Source of the DNA: an uncultured Eubacteriales bacterium
Lineage (GTDB): Bacteria > Bacillota > Clostridia > Christensenellales > Aristaeellaceae
NCBI GenBank assembly: GCA_944353735.1
Contig: CALVPU010000099.1
Coordinates: 1 to 5,675 of the forward strand
DNA length: 5,675 bases
Reading direction: 5' to 3'
Shown: one piece after another, positions 1 to 5,167 of the stretch
Layout: the number at the start of each line of letters is the position of its first letter
Numbering within the stretch: position 1 is the first letter of the stretch
The notes under the pieces: generated by a model
What the model saw: only the letters and a program-made list of their open reading frames with translations
Database searches by the model: none
Told to the model about the DNA's origin: nothing
Program-made: the position numbers and the translations under genes

Positions 1-479
1 TACCGCTCCTGCGTTTCCCCGCCGCTGCGGGAGGAATATTGCTCCCGCGACTCGCCAGCGCCGCGCGCGGCATAGCTGCTTCGCGTTTCCCCGCCGCTGC
101 GGGAAGAATATTGCTCCCGCGACTCGCCAGCGCTGCGCGCGGCGTAGCTGTTTCGCGACTCCCCGCCGCTGCGGGAAGAATATTGCTCCCGCGACTCGCC
201 AGCGCTGCGCGCGGCGTAGCTGTTTCCCGCGCTGCCAGTTCGGCGCGAGTCGGCGGCGCGCGGTCCGGACGGCGTCCGGTACGTCCGTCTCGCCGCACCG
301 GCGGACGGCGCGCGGTCCCCAGCGGAACCGTCCGCCACGGGCACGCCCTGCGCGTCGACGCGCTGCGCCGGCGGCACGTTCTTCGCTACGCGCCCGACCC
401 GCGGCGGCGCGCCGTCGAGCGGATAGACCCTGCGCCCCGCGCCGGAGCGACCGTCCCTGTGCTTGCCTTCGTTGCTCAT
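1..479 (-). CDS. Partial protein with disordered, repeat-bearing N-terminus (runs off left edge)
   Basis: An ATG at 479 opens a minus-strand frame with no stop through base 1, giving at least 159 residues; the C-terminus lies outside the window. A strong GGGAGG sits 5-6 bases upstream of the ATG, and a good promoter lies at 533-559. The product starts MSNEGKHRDGRSG. It is rich in Arg, Gly, Ser and Ala, with no hydrophobic segment, signal peptide or recognisable domain, so this part is probably disordered and basic. From residue 86 it contains a 24-residue unit (starting NSYAARSAGESREQYSSR) repeated three times: 86-109, 110-133 and 134-157. The next visible residues (ERY) resemble the start of a fourth unit. 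Function cannot be read from this part. mrnC lies upstream on the same strand, and in many Firmicutes the gene beside mrnC is rlmB (23S rRNA 2'-O-methyltransferase), some members of which have charged N-terminal extensions. That identity is a guess from context only. Confidence 0.75.
   Translation of the reverse strand, partial: MSNEGKHRDGRSGAGRRVYPLDGAPPRVGRVAKNVPPAQRVDAQGVPVADGSAGDRAPSAGAARRTYRTPSGPRAADSRRTGSAGNSYAARSAGESREQYSSRSGGESRNSYAARSAGESREQYSSRSGGETRSSYAARGAGESREQYSSRSGGETQER
9..224 (-). repeat. 72-bp in-frame tandem repeat, three copies
   Basis: Three adjacent 72-bp units lie at 153-224, 81-152 and 9-80, in minus-strand reading order. The first two differ at two bases and the third at a handful, several of them silent (for example TCT/TCC and TAC/TAT). 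Because 72 is a multiple of three, each copy adds exactly 24 residues to the protein. Each unit carries an inverted repeat around an AATATT centre: GCGGGAG/CTCCCGC at 27-48, with one mismatched pair in the other two copies. Bases 1-8 may begin a further copy. Near-identity at DNA level suggests recent expansion by slippage or recombination. Confidence 0.9.
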
Positions 480-532
480 ATCTGCCTCCCGCGGCGCCGC
501 CGCAATGTATTGATTTCCACGCACGCTGCATG

Positions 533-559
533 ATTATAAATAAGAAACTTCTCCGTCAA
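533..559 (-). promoter_or_regulatory. Sigma-A-type promoter for the left-edge gene
   Basis: On the minus strand TTGACG (554-559; 5 of 6 to the -35 consensus) is followed, after a 15-bp spacer, by a perfect TATAAT (533-538). The spacer is 2 bp shorter than ideal. Transcription would start near 526, leaving a leader of about 47 bases before the ATG at 479. This A+T-rich patch stands out against the surrounding G+C-rich repeats and suggests the left-edge gene has its own promoter and does not rely only on read-through from mrnC. Confidence 0.55.
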
Positions 560-608
560 GGCGCGCCATGCACGCGCCTCCGACAGGGCACCCCGCCACT
601 CCGGCACG

Positions 609-985
609 GGCTTGCCGCCAAGTCCGCCGCGCTTTCCTCTGCGCTTCTCCGCAGCGGTTCACGCTTTCCCGCGCCGTCCTGCGTGCTTTCGCACTGCCCC
701 GCGCGTTGCACAGTAGCTCGCACTTCCCCGCACGCCCTCGCGCCGTCCGCGCTTTGCCGCATCTGTCCGCGCCGCCCTGCGCGCCCCTCCGCAGCGCTTC
801 GCGCTTTCCAGCGCCGTCCTGCGTGCTTTCGCACTGCCCCGCGCGTTGCACAGTAGCTTGCGCTTCCCCGCACGCCCTCGCGCCGTCCGCGCTTTGCCGC
901 AACTATCCACGCCGCCCTGCGCGCCCCTCCGCAGCGCTTCGCGCTTTCCCGCGCGCTCCGCAACAGCTCGCGCCTTCCCGCCGCA
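609..985. repeat. Intergenic 140-bp direct repeat, about 2.5 copies
   Basis: The gap 480-1007 is mostly this repeat. A block around GCGCCGTCCTGCGTGC at 671 recurs at 811, and one around GCCGCCCTGCGCGCCCC at 771 recurs at 911, both exactly 140 bp apart. A more diverged first copy starts near 609. The third copy appears to lack about 28 bp: the segment from about 948 onward matches the part of the unit near 699-731. A small hairpin AGCGC-TTC-GCGCT occurs at 793-805 and 933-945. The period is not a multiple of three, so open frames here change register between copies and translate to Arg/Ala/Gly-rich text, which argues for a non-coding spacer repeat. No terminator with a U-tract is visible after mrnC. 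Confidence 0.75.
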
Positions 986-1007
986 TTCTTTCGCAAAGGC
1001 TCGCGCT

Positions 1008-1403
1008 TCACGCGCCGGCGATCGTCTCCGGGGGGAGCGCCTGCGCCAGCAGCGCTTCCATGCGCTCGCGGCGGCCGGTGACGTACAGGTAGCCGAGCAG
1101 CGCTTCCAGCGCCGTGGCGCGGTGGTATTCGCCGGCGTCGGCGTGGCGCGGCGGCGACTGATGCGCGTTGCGCGCGCGGCGCGCCACCGCCGCCTCCTCC
1201 TCGCTGAGCGAATCCTCCACGCGCGCCAGCGCCTCGGACTGGGCGTGGGCGCAGACCAGCGCCACTGCGCGGCGGTGCATCGCCCCCACGCGACCGCCCG
1301 CGCCGACCAGATGCGTGCGCACGTAGAGGTCGTAAATCGTGTCGCCCAGATACGCCAGCTCCAGCGACCCGGGCAGCGCGTTGTGTGCAAACTTGAATTC
1401 CAT
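1008..1403 (-). CDS. mrnC: Mini-ribonuclease 3 (MrnC)
   Basis: This 131-residue protein matches the Mini-RNase III family in length and motifs. The family consists of the RNase III catalytic domain without the double-stranded-RNA-binding domain and, in Firmicutes, matures the ends of 23S rRNA in the cytoplasm. The N-terminal motif AYLGDTIYDLYVR (residues 17-29) carries the metal-binding Asp21. RRARNAH (75-81) and the helix TALEALLGYLYV (97-108), with Glu100, fit the rest of the active site. The ATG at 1403 follows a GGAGG by 4 bases. Only 10 bp separate it from the rhaB stop, so the two genes are probably co-transcribed, an odd pairing since mrnC usually sits with cysS and rlmB. The stop overlaps a GTG (1011) that opens a frame into the 140-bp repeat; that frame is not believed to be a gene. 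Confidence 0.93.
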   Translation of the reverse strand: MEFKFAHNALPGSLELAYLGDTIYDLYVRTHLVGAGGRVGAMHRRAVALVCAHAQSEALARVEDSLSEEEAAVARRARNAHQSPPRHADAGEYHRATALEALLGYLYVTGRRERMEALLAQALPPETIAGA

Positions 1404-1413
1404 CCGTCCTCCG

Positions 1414-2901
1414 TCAATCTCCGGTCCGCTCCGTCAGGCGCAGGTAGCGCCGGTAGGCCTCGTCCCACGCCGCCGTCCCGGCGGGATGGAACGTCCGCGT
1501 CGGGAAGGAGCGCTCCACCACCTCGCGCCCGGCGCGCAGGTCCGGCAGCACGCCGGCGGCGATCGCCTGCACGAGCAGGTTGCCGATCACCGTCGCCTCG
1601 CCGGGTCCGGCGACCACGTCGCGCCCGATGGCATCGGCGGTGAACTGGTTGAGCAGGTCGTTCTTGCTGCCGCCGCCGACCACGTTCAGCCCGCCGACGC
1701 GGCTGCCGAGGATGTCCTTCTCCAGCCGCTCGATCGCCCAGCGGTACTTGAGCGCCAGTCCTTCGTAGATCACGCGGGAAATCTCGCCGCGCCCCTCGGG
1801 CACGCGCTGGCCCGTGCGGCGGCAGTACGCCTGCACGCGCGCGGGCATGTCGCCGGGCGCGAGGAAGCCGGCGTCGTCGACGTCGATAATCGCCGAGAAC
1901 TGCGGCGCCCGCTCCGCCATCGCCACCAGCTCGCCGTAGTCCGCCGCCTCGCCGCGGCGGTCCCACTCGCGCTTGCACTCCTGACTGATCCACAGCCCCA
2001 TGTTGTTCTTCAGCAGGCGGATGGAGCCATCCACGCCACCCTCGTTGGTGTAGCCGGCCTCGAGCACGGCGGGCGCGGTCAGCGGCTCGGGGACCTCCAC
2101 CCCCAGCAGCGACCACGTGCCCGACGACAGCCGCGCGAAGTTCCCGCCCCGCGCCGGCGCGGCGGCGAAGGCGCTGGCGGTATCGTGCCCGCCGACGGCG
2201 AACACGGGAATGCGCTCCACGCCGCACTCGCGGGCGATCTCCGGCAGCAGGCGACCGCGCGGCGCGCCCGGGCGATCGATCGGCGCCGCCAGATGCTTCG
2301 GCAGCCCGAAGCGGCGGAACACCTCGTCCGACCAGTCGCGCGCCGACGGGTCGAGCAGCTGGCTGGTGGAGGCGATGGTGTATTCCACGCCCTGCACGCC
2401 GGTCAGGCAGTACGCCAGCAGGTCCGGCATGAACAGCATCGACCGCGCCGCCGCGAGCGCCGGATCGCCGTCGCGGCGCATGGCGAGCAGCTGAAACAGC
2501 GTATTGAACGCATTGAAGGCGATGCCCGTGCGCGCGAACAGCTCCTCGCGCGGCATGGTGCGAAACGCCTCCTCCATGACGCCGGCGGTGCGCGCGTCGC
2601 GATAGTGCACCGGCAGCGCCAGCAGCCGCCCGCGACCGTCGAGCAGCCCGAAGTCCACGCCCCACGTGTCGATGCCGATGCCCGACACCTGCGCGCCCGC
2701 GCGCGACGCGGCGTTGAGCGCGCGCTTCATCTCGAACACCAGCCGCGGCAGGTCCCAGACCAGCTGACCGCAGAGCGTTACCGGATCGTTGGCAAAGCGA
2801 TGGATCTCCTCAAGCGCCATGCGCCCGCCGCAAAACGTGCCCAGCATCGCGCGCCCGCTCGACGCGCCGAAGTCAAACCCCAGAAAGCTGCGCCCTTCCA
2901 T
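1414..2901 (-). CDS. rhaB: Rhamnulokinase (L-rhamnulose kinase), FGGY family
   Basis: Rhamnulokinase phosphorylates L-rhamnulose to L-rhamnulose-1-phosphate with ATP, the second step of cytoplasmic L-rhamnose catabolism. With the start at 2901 the protein has 495 residues, normal for the family. The phosphate-binding loop FDFGASSGR is at 9-17, GIDTWGVDFG at 76-85, the likely catalytic Asp240 lies in GGHDTAS, SSGTWS is at 259-264, YTNEGGVDGS at 284-293, and the second ATPase motif GGGSKNDLLNQFTADA at 409-424. All expected motifs are present and the gene looks intact. An in-frame ATG at 2928 would add nine residues, but 2901 has the better ribosome binding site and brings the N-terminus close to the FDFGASSGR loop, as is usual for the family. 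A promoter lies just upstream. No rhaA, rhaD, transporter or regulator is visible, so rhaB is either isolated or part of a scattered regulon. Other FGGY kinases such as fuculokinase fit the motifs less well. Confidence 0.93.
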   Translation of the reverse strand: MEGRSFLGFDFGASSGRAMLGTFCGGRMALEEIHRFANDPVTLCGQLVWDLPRLVFEMKRALNAASRAGAQVSGIGIDTWGVDFGLLDGRGRLLALPVHYRDARTAGVMEEAFRTMPREELFARTGIAFNAFNTLFQLLAMRRDGDPALAAARSMLFMPDLLAYCLTGVQGVEYTIASTSQLLDPSARDWSDEVFRRFGLPKHLAAPIDRPGAPRGRLLPEIARECGVERIPVFAVGGHDTASAFAAAPARGGNFARLSSGTWSLLGVEVPEPLTAPAVLEAGYTNEGGVDGSIRLLKNNMGLWISQECKREWDRRGEAADYGELVAMAERAPQFSAIIDVDDAGFLAPGDMPARVQAYCRRTGQRVPEGRGEISRVIYEGLALKYRWAIERLEKDILGSRVGGLNVVGGGSKNDLLNQFTADAIGRDVVAGPGEATVIGNLLVQAIAAGVLPDLRAGREVVERSFPTRTFHPAGTAAWDEAYRRYLRLTERTGD

Positions 2902-2910
2902 GCGTTCACC

Positions 2911-2915
2911 CCTCC
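2911..2915 (-). promoter_or_regulatory. Ribosome binding site deciding the rhaB start
   Basis: GGAGG (part of GGGAGGGGTG) on the minus strand lies 9 bases before the ATG at 2901. The alternative ATG at 2928 has only AGAGG at 4-base spacing and would sit about 9 bases from the predicted transcript start, so 2901 is preferred. Confidence 0.7.
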
Positions 2916-2943
2916 CGCGAATTGGCATAAAACCTCTTTGTAC

Positions 2944-2972
2944 AGTATATCACAAAGCGCACCGCCGGACAA
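2944..2972 (-). promoter_or_regulatory. Sigma-A promoter of rhaB(-mrnC)
   Basis: On the minus strand TTGTCC (2967-2972; 4 of 6) and TATACT (2944-2949; 5 of 6) are separated by exactly 17 bp. Transcription would start near 2937, giving a leader of about 35 bases to the rhaB ATG at 2901. No convincing operator or catabolite-response element was recognised around it. Confidence 0.6.
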
Positions 2973-3041
2973 GCGTTTTGCGCAATTTCGTAAAATCCGG
3001 AACAATTCGCGCTGGCGCGGTGCATGCGCGCGCCCGAAAAC

Positions 3042-3381
3042 TGCATATACAGCGCGTTTCCACGGGGGAATCCACATTGTCCACGGGGTTTTCCACAGGT
3101 TTGGGGGATAAAAAGCGCGAAACGACGGGGTTTTCCACGCTTTTCCACACCCGCGCGGGGATCTGTATAACATCTTTACACAGACCATAGTCTGTTTTGG
3201 TCTCTTTTCGCACCGAATCGCGCCAACATTGCGACAAATCACAGAATTTTATGCCGCAATTCCGTCATATTTAACGTTCGTACCGCAATCGAACGGAAAT
3301 TCGCAGGCAAAAAGTCGGTCAATTTCGCGTCCAGGATGTGTCCATTCATGGGCAAGTTATTACAAAATGATTGCATATACA
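3042..3381. repeat. Pair of TGCATATACA direct repeats
   Basis: The 10-mer TGCATATACA occurs at 3042-3051 and 3372-3381 in the same orientation, bracketing the DnaA-box-like cluster and the A+T-richer stretch. It is an imperfect palindrome and could be a protein-binding site. Two copies of a 10-mer in A+T-richer intergenic DNA may also be chance. Confidence 0.35.
3056..3170. promoter_or_regulatory. Cluster of DnaA-box-like 9-mers
   Basis: Compared with the DnaA box TTATCCACA, the plus strand has TTTTCCACA at 3089-3097 and 3141-3149 (8 of 9), TTGTCCACG at 3077-3085, GAATCCACA at 3068-3076 and TTTTCCACG at 3131-3139 (7 of 9 each), and GTTTCCACG at 3056-3064 (6 of 9). On the other strand there are 7-of-9 matches at 3103-3111 (GGGGGATAA) and 3162-3170 (TCTGTATAA). 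CGGGGTTTTCCAC occurs twice (3084-3096 and 3126-3138). Eight sites in 115 bp, six in one orientation, look like a DnaA-binding cluster. They lie between rhaB and the HD gene with no dnaA, dnaN or rpmH in view. No perfect box is present. The region could be an origin, a DnaA-titrating or regulatory cluster, or sites for another protein. Confidence 0.4.
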
Positions 3382-3390
3382 TTTTGCGCG
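3171..3390. other. A+T-richer gene-free stretch with dyads
   Basis: This stretch is visibly poorer in G+C than everything around it. It has frequent ATTTT, AAATT and TTATT runs and no frame with both a ribosome binding site and plausible protein content. It contains two perfect inverted repeats: ACAGAC-CATA-GTCTGT (3180-3195) and CGTTCG-N9-CGAACG (3275-3295). The first is followed by a short T-run in the plus direction but is too weak to call a terminator; both could be operator-like sites. Its position next to the DnaA-box-like cluster would suit a DNA-unwinding element, which is inference only. Confidence 0.45.
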
Positions 3391-3409
3391 GCGGCGCATG
3401 CAGCGCCGC
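3391..3409 (-). terminator. Stem-loop directly after the HD gene stop
   Basis: A perfect 7-bp stem (GCGGCGC at 3391-3397 with GCGCCGC at 3403-3409) and a 5-base loop begin one base past the stop codon of the HD-domain gene. No U-tract follows on the minus strand, so it may stabilise the mRNA 3' end or work as a weak or factor-assisted terminator. Confidence 0.3.
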
Positions 3410-3410
3410 T

Positions 3411-4016
3411 TCAGCCGATGCGGGCGGTAAAAGTATTGGAAACCGCCTCGTCAAACGGCGCATAGACGCTCGCGCCCATGCGGCGCTCGAATTCGTCGCG
3501 GATGGCGAATATGGCGCGCCACTTTTCAGGCGTGCGCTCGGAGACGCCGTGGCGCAGCGCGACGTCGATCAGGCGCTTCTCGATCAGGCACACGCCCTGC
3601 GGCAGGCACAGCGCGTCGCACAGCTGGATGAGGCGGTCGAAGTCGTCCATGCGCGCGCGGGCGATGAACTCGGTGATGAAGGCGCGCTCCGCCTCGCTGA
3701 CGTCCCACTCGCCGAGATAGACCGACGGGTCGGGCAGGGGAAAGGAGTGCGTCAGGCAGATGCGCGCCGCGCCCTCGTCGCCCTTCTCCATCAGCAGGCG
3801 GTAGCCGGCGATGGTGTGGTGCAGGTCGCGCACGCCCTCCCAGCGGCCGATGTCGTGCAGCGCGCCGAGCACCCACGCGCGCTCGCCGTCCAGCCCGCAG
3901 CGGCGGGCGATCTCCTGCGCCGCGCGGGCGGCGTGCAGGGAGTGGTCGGTCCAGGGACCGGGATTCTGTTCGCCCGCCCATTGCAGCAGCGCGAGCGCCT
4001 GATCGCGGTTGAGCAT
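3411..4016 (-). CDS. HD-domain hydrolase of unknown substrate
   Basis: With the start at 4016 the product is 201 residues, beginning MLNRDQALALLQWAG. It has the metal-binding pattern of the HD superfamily: His25 (WTDHSLHAAR), His54-Asp55 in LGALHDIGR, His66/67 and His90 in helices, and Asp134 in QLCDALCLPQG. HD proteins of this size are usually cytoplasmic metal-dependent phosphohydrolases acting on nucleotides or other phosphoesters; the substrate cannot be told from sequence. There is no signal peptide, membrane segment or extra domain. In-frame ATGs at 4070 and 4091 exist but lack a ribosome binding site, while 4016 has GGAGG at 8-base spacing. The gene is divergent from the ThuA-family gene (131 bp between start codons), so shared regulation is possible. 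It is single, with a stem-loop right after its stop. Confidence 0.85.
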   Translation of the reverse strand: MLNRDQALALLQWAGEQNPGPWTDHSLHAARAAQEIARRCGLDGERAWVLGALHDIGRWEGVRDLHHTIAGYRLLMEKGDEGAARICLTHSFPLPDPSVYLGEWDVSEAERAFITEFIARARMDDFDRLIQLCDALCLPQGVCLIEKRLIDVALRHGVSERTPEKWRAIFAIRDEFERRMGASVYAPFDEAVSNTFTARIG

Positions 4017-4024
4017 GCCAATCG

Positions 4025-4029
4025 CCTCC
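4025..4029 (-). promoter_or_regulatory. Ribosome binding site deciding the HD gene start
   Basis: GGAGG on the minus strand lies 8 bases before the ATG at 4016. The upstream in-frame ATGs at 4070 and 4091 have no comparable site, so the 201-residue product is preferred over the 226-residue one. Confidence 0.65.
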
Positions 4030-4068
4030 GAAGCATGAATTTGTGCAGAATCTGTATCCTCCTGTGCC

Positions 4069-4097
4069 ATTTTATCCAAAATCGCTGGCACTTGCAG
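4069..4097 (-). promoter_or_regulatory. Possible promoter of the HD gene
   Basis: On the minus strand TAAAAT (4069-4074; 5 of 6 to the -10 consensus) lies 17 bp from CTGCAA (4092-4097; only 3 of 6). It would give a leader of about 45 bases to the ATG at 4016, and transcription from here would exclude the ATGs at 4070 and 4091. An alternative, TTGGAT-N17-TACAGA, is weaker at the -10. Confidence 0.3.
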
Positions 4098-4105
4098 GGA
4101 ATTTA

Positions 4106-4114
4106 TGTTAAAAT
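4106..4114 (+). promoter_or_regulatory. Extended -10 promoter of the ThuA-family gene
   Basis: TGT-TAAAAT is a TGn-extended -10 element with a 5-of-6 hexamer (4109-4114). No good -35 is seen at 16-18 bp, which extended -10 promoters tolerate. Transcription would start near 4121, about 27 bases before the ATG at 4148. It lies within 35 bp of the candidate minus-strand promoter, so the two polymerases could interfere. Confidence 0.5.
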
Positions 4115-4147
4115 GAGAAACAAAGCGACGACAAGGAGGAGATTTCC

Positions 4148-4954
4148 ATGATCAAGGTCACCGTCTGGAACGAAAACGTGCAGGAAAACGGGCTCAAGTT
4201 TGCGCCGCTGGACCTGTCCGATCCCGCCGTGCAGCCCTTCAGGGCATTTCTGGAGCGCTCGGAGCGCGAGATCCGCCTCGTCCACCCGGCCGGCATCCAC
4301 GGCACGCTGGCGAAGCTGTTCGGCGAGGAAGCGGACATGCAGGTCCGCACCGTGACGATGGACATGCCGGAGTGCGGCCTGACGCAGGAAGTGCTCGACG
4401 ACACCGACGTGCTCGTCTGGTGGGCGCACATCGCCCACGACCGCGTGCCGGACGAAATCGCCATGCGCGTCAAGCAGGCAGTGCTCAAGGGCATGGGCTT
4501 CATCGCGCTGCACTCGGCGCACCAGTGCAAGCCGCTGCAGATGCTGCTGGGCACGTCGGGCGCGCTGAAGTGGCGCGAGGACGACCGTGCCCGCGTGTGG
4601 TGCACCTGCCCGACGCACCCCATCGCCGCCGGCATCCCGGAATCGTTCGAGCTGCCGGAGGAGGAGATGTACTGCGAGTTCTTCGACATCCCCAAGCCGG
4701 ACGATCTGGTGTTCATCAGCTGGTACGCCGGCGGCGAGGTGTTCCGCTCCGGCTGCACGTGGACGCGCGGCTACGGCAAGATCTTCTACTTCCAGCCCGG
4801 TCACGAGACGCAGCGCAGTTACTTCGTGCCCGAGGTGCGGCGCATCCTCAAGAACGCCGTGCGCTGGGCGGCGCCGGCAATGCGCATCGCGGAGATCTCC
4901 TGCCCGCACGCGGAGGTCTCGGCGGAGGCGAAGTATCGCGCGCAGCAGAAGTGA
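4148..4954 (+). CDS. ThuA-family protein (trehalose-utilisation / glutamine-amidotransferase-like fold)
   Basis: The 268-residue product matches the ThuA family, named after a rhizobial protein needed for trehalose use and built on a class-I glutamine-amidotransferase-like fold. Its reaction in this organism is not known. Supporting segments are VLVWWAHIAHDRV (88-100), GFIALHSAHQCKPL (117-130) with KWRE (141-144), THPIAAGIP (156-164), and the acidic EEEMYCEFFDIPKPDD (171-186) leading to ISWYAGGEVFRSG (190-202) and IFYFQPGHET (212-221). His122 and the His/Cys-rich 122-127 segment lie where this fold has its active-site elbow. There is no signal peptide, so it should be cytoplasmic. AAGGAGG stands 8 bases before the ATG, an excellent start. 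The gene has its own promoter and a strong terminator, so it is monocistronic. It is not beside the dehydrogenase or sugar transporter that accompany thuA in rhizobia, so a trehalose role is not supported here. Confidence 0.88.
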   Translation: MIKVTVWNENVQENGLKFAPLDLSDPAVQPFRAFLERSEREIRLVHPAGIHGTLAKLFGEEADMQVRTVTMDMPECGLTQEVLDDTDVLVWWAHIAHDRVPDEIAMRVKQAVLKGMGFIALHSAHQCKPLQMLLGTSGALKWREDDRARVWCTCPTHPIAAGIPESFELPEEEMYCEFFDIPKPDDLVFISWYAGGEVFRSGCTWTRGYGKIFYFQPGHETQRSYFVPEVRRILKNAVRWAAPAMRIAEISCPHAEVSAEAKYRAQQK

Positions 4955-4972
4955 CGCACCGTCGAATCCCCC

Positions 4973-5002
4973 AAGCCGCGAACGGAACGCCGTTCGCGGC
5001 TT
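4973..5002 (+). terminator. Intrinsic terminator of the ThuA-family gene
   Basis: A perfect 13-bp stem (AAGCCGCGAACGG at 4973-4985, partner 4990-5002) with an AACG tetraloop begins 18 bases after the stop and runs into a short T-run. The U-tract is brief, but the stem is long and G+C-rich. Confidence 0.8.
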
Positions 5003-5032
5003 TCGCCTGTGCGGGAGACGCCCGATCGCCGG

Positions 5033-5152
5033 CAGGAATGCCCGCGGGCTTCGGGCGCGCGCATTTTTCACACGCGCGGGAGATTTCCAACCGCAACCAG
5101 GAATGCCCCGCGGGCTTTGGCGCTCGCATTTTTCGCTCGCGCGGGCGCTTCC
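5033..5152. repeat. 65-bp intergenic direct repeat, two copies
   Basis: CAGGAATGCCCGCGGGCTT at 5033 recurs with one inserted C at 5098, and both copies continue through a GCATTTTTC core to GCGCGGG. The period is 65 bp, with substitutions in about a fifth of positions. It fills the first part of the 369-bp gap 5003-5371. As 65 is not a multiple of three and no start or ribosome binding site fits, it looks non-coding. It recalls the 140-bp repeat at 609-985 in style (G+C-rich, no shared word recognised). Confidence 0.65.
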
Positions 5153-5167
5153 GCGGCGGCACAGAGA

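Noticed and set aside
39..533. Plus-strand open frame of 164 codons over the tandem repeat
   Set aside because: It is antisense to the minus-strand gene starting at 479, which has a ribosome binding site and promoter. This frame has no ribosome binding site and owes its openness to G+C-rich repeats.
556..1011. Minus-strand frame whose GTG start overlaps the mrnC stop (GTGA)
   Set aside because: The overlap suggests coupling, but there is no good ribosome binding site, the product is Arg/Ala/Gly/Cys-rich low complexity, and the 140-bp repeat it covers shifts register between copies.
659..2665. 668-codon minus-strand frame across rhaB, mrnC and the repeat
   Set aside because: It overlaps two well-identified genes in another frame, and its Arg/Ala-rich translation is typical of a G+C-rich shadow.
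1339..3111. 590-codon plus-strand frame antisense to rhaB
   Set aside because: No recognisable domain, His/Arg/Ala-rich composition, and directly opposite an intact rhamnulokinase gene.
3239..3463. Small frames on both strands in the gap 3229-3465
   Set aside because: They lack ribosome binding sites, one uses a TTG start, they overlap the HD gene end, and they resemble no protein family.
4985..4995. GAAC-N3-GTTC resembling a LexA (SOS) box
   Set aside because: The spacing is 3 instead of 4 and the sequence is the inner part of the ThuA-gene terminator stem.
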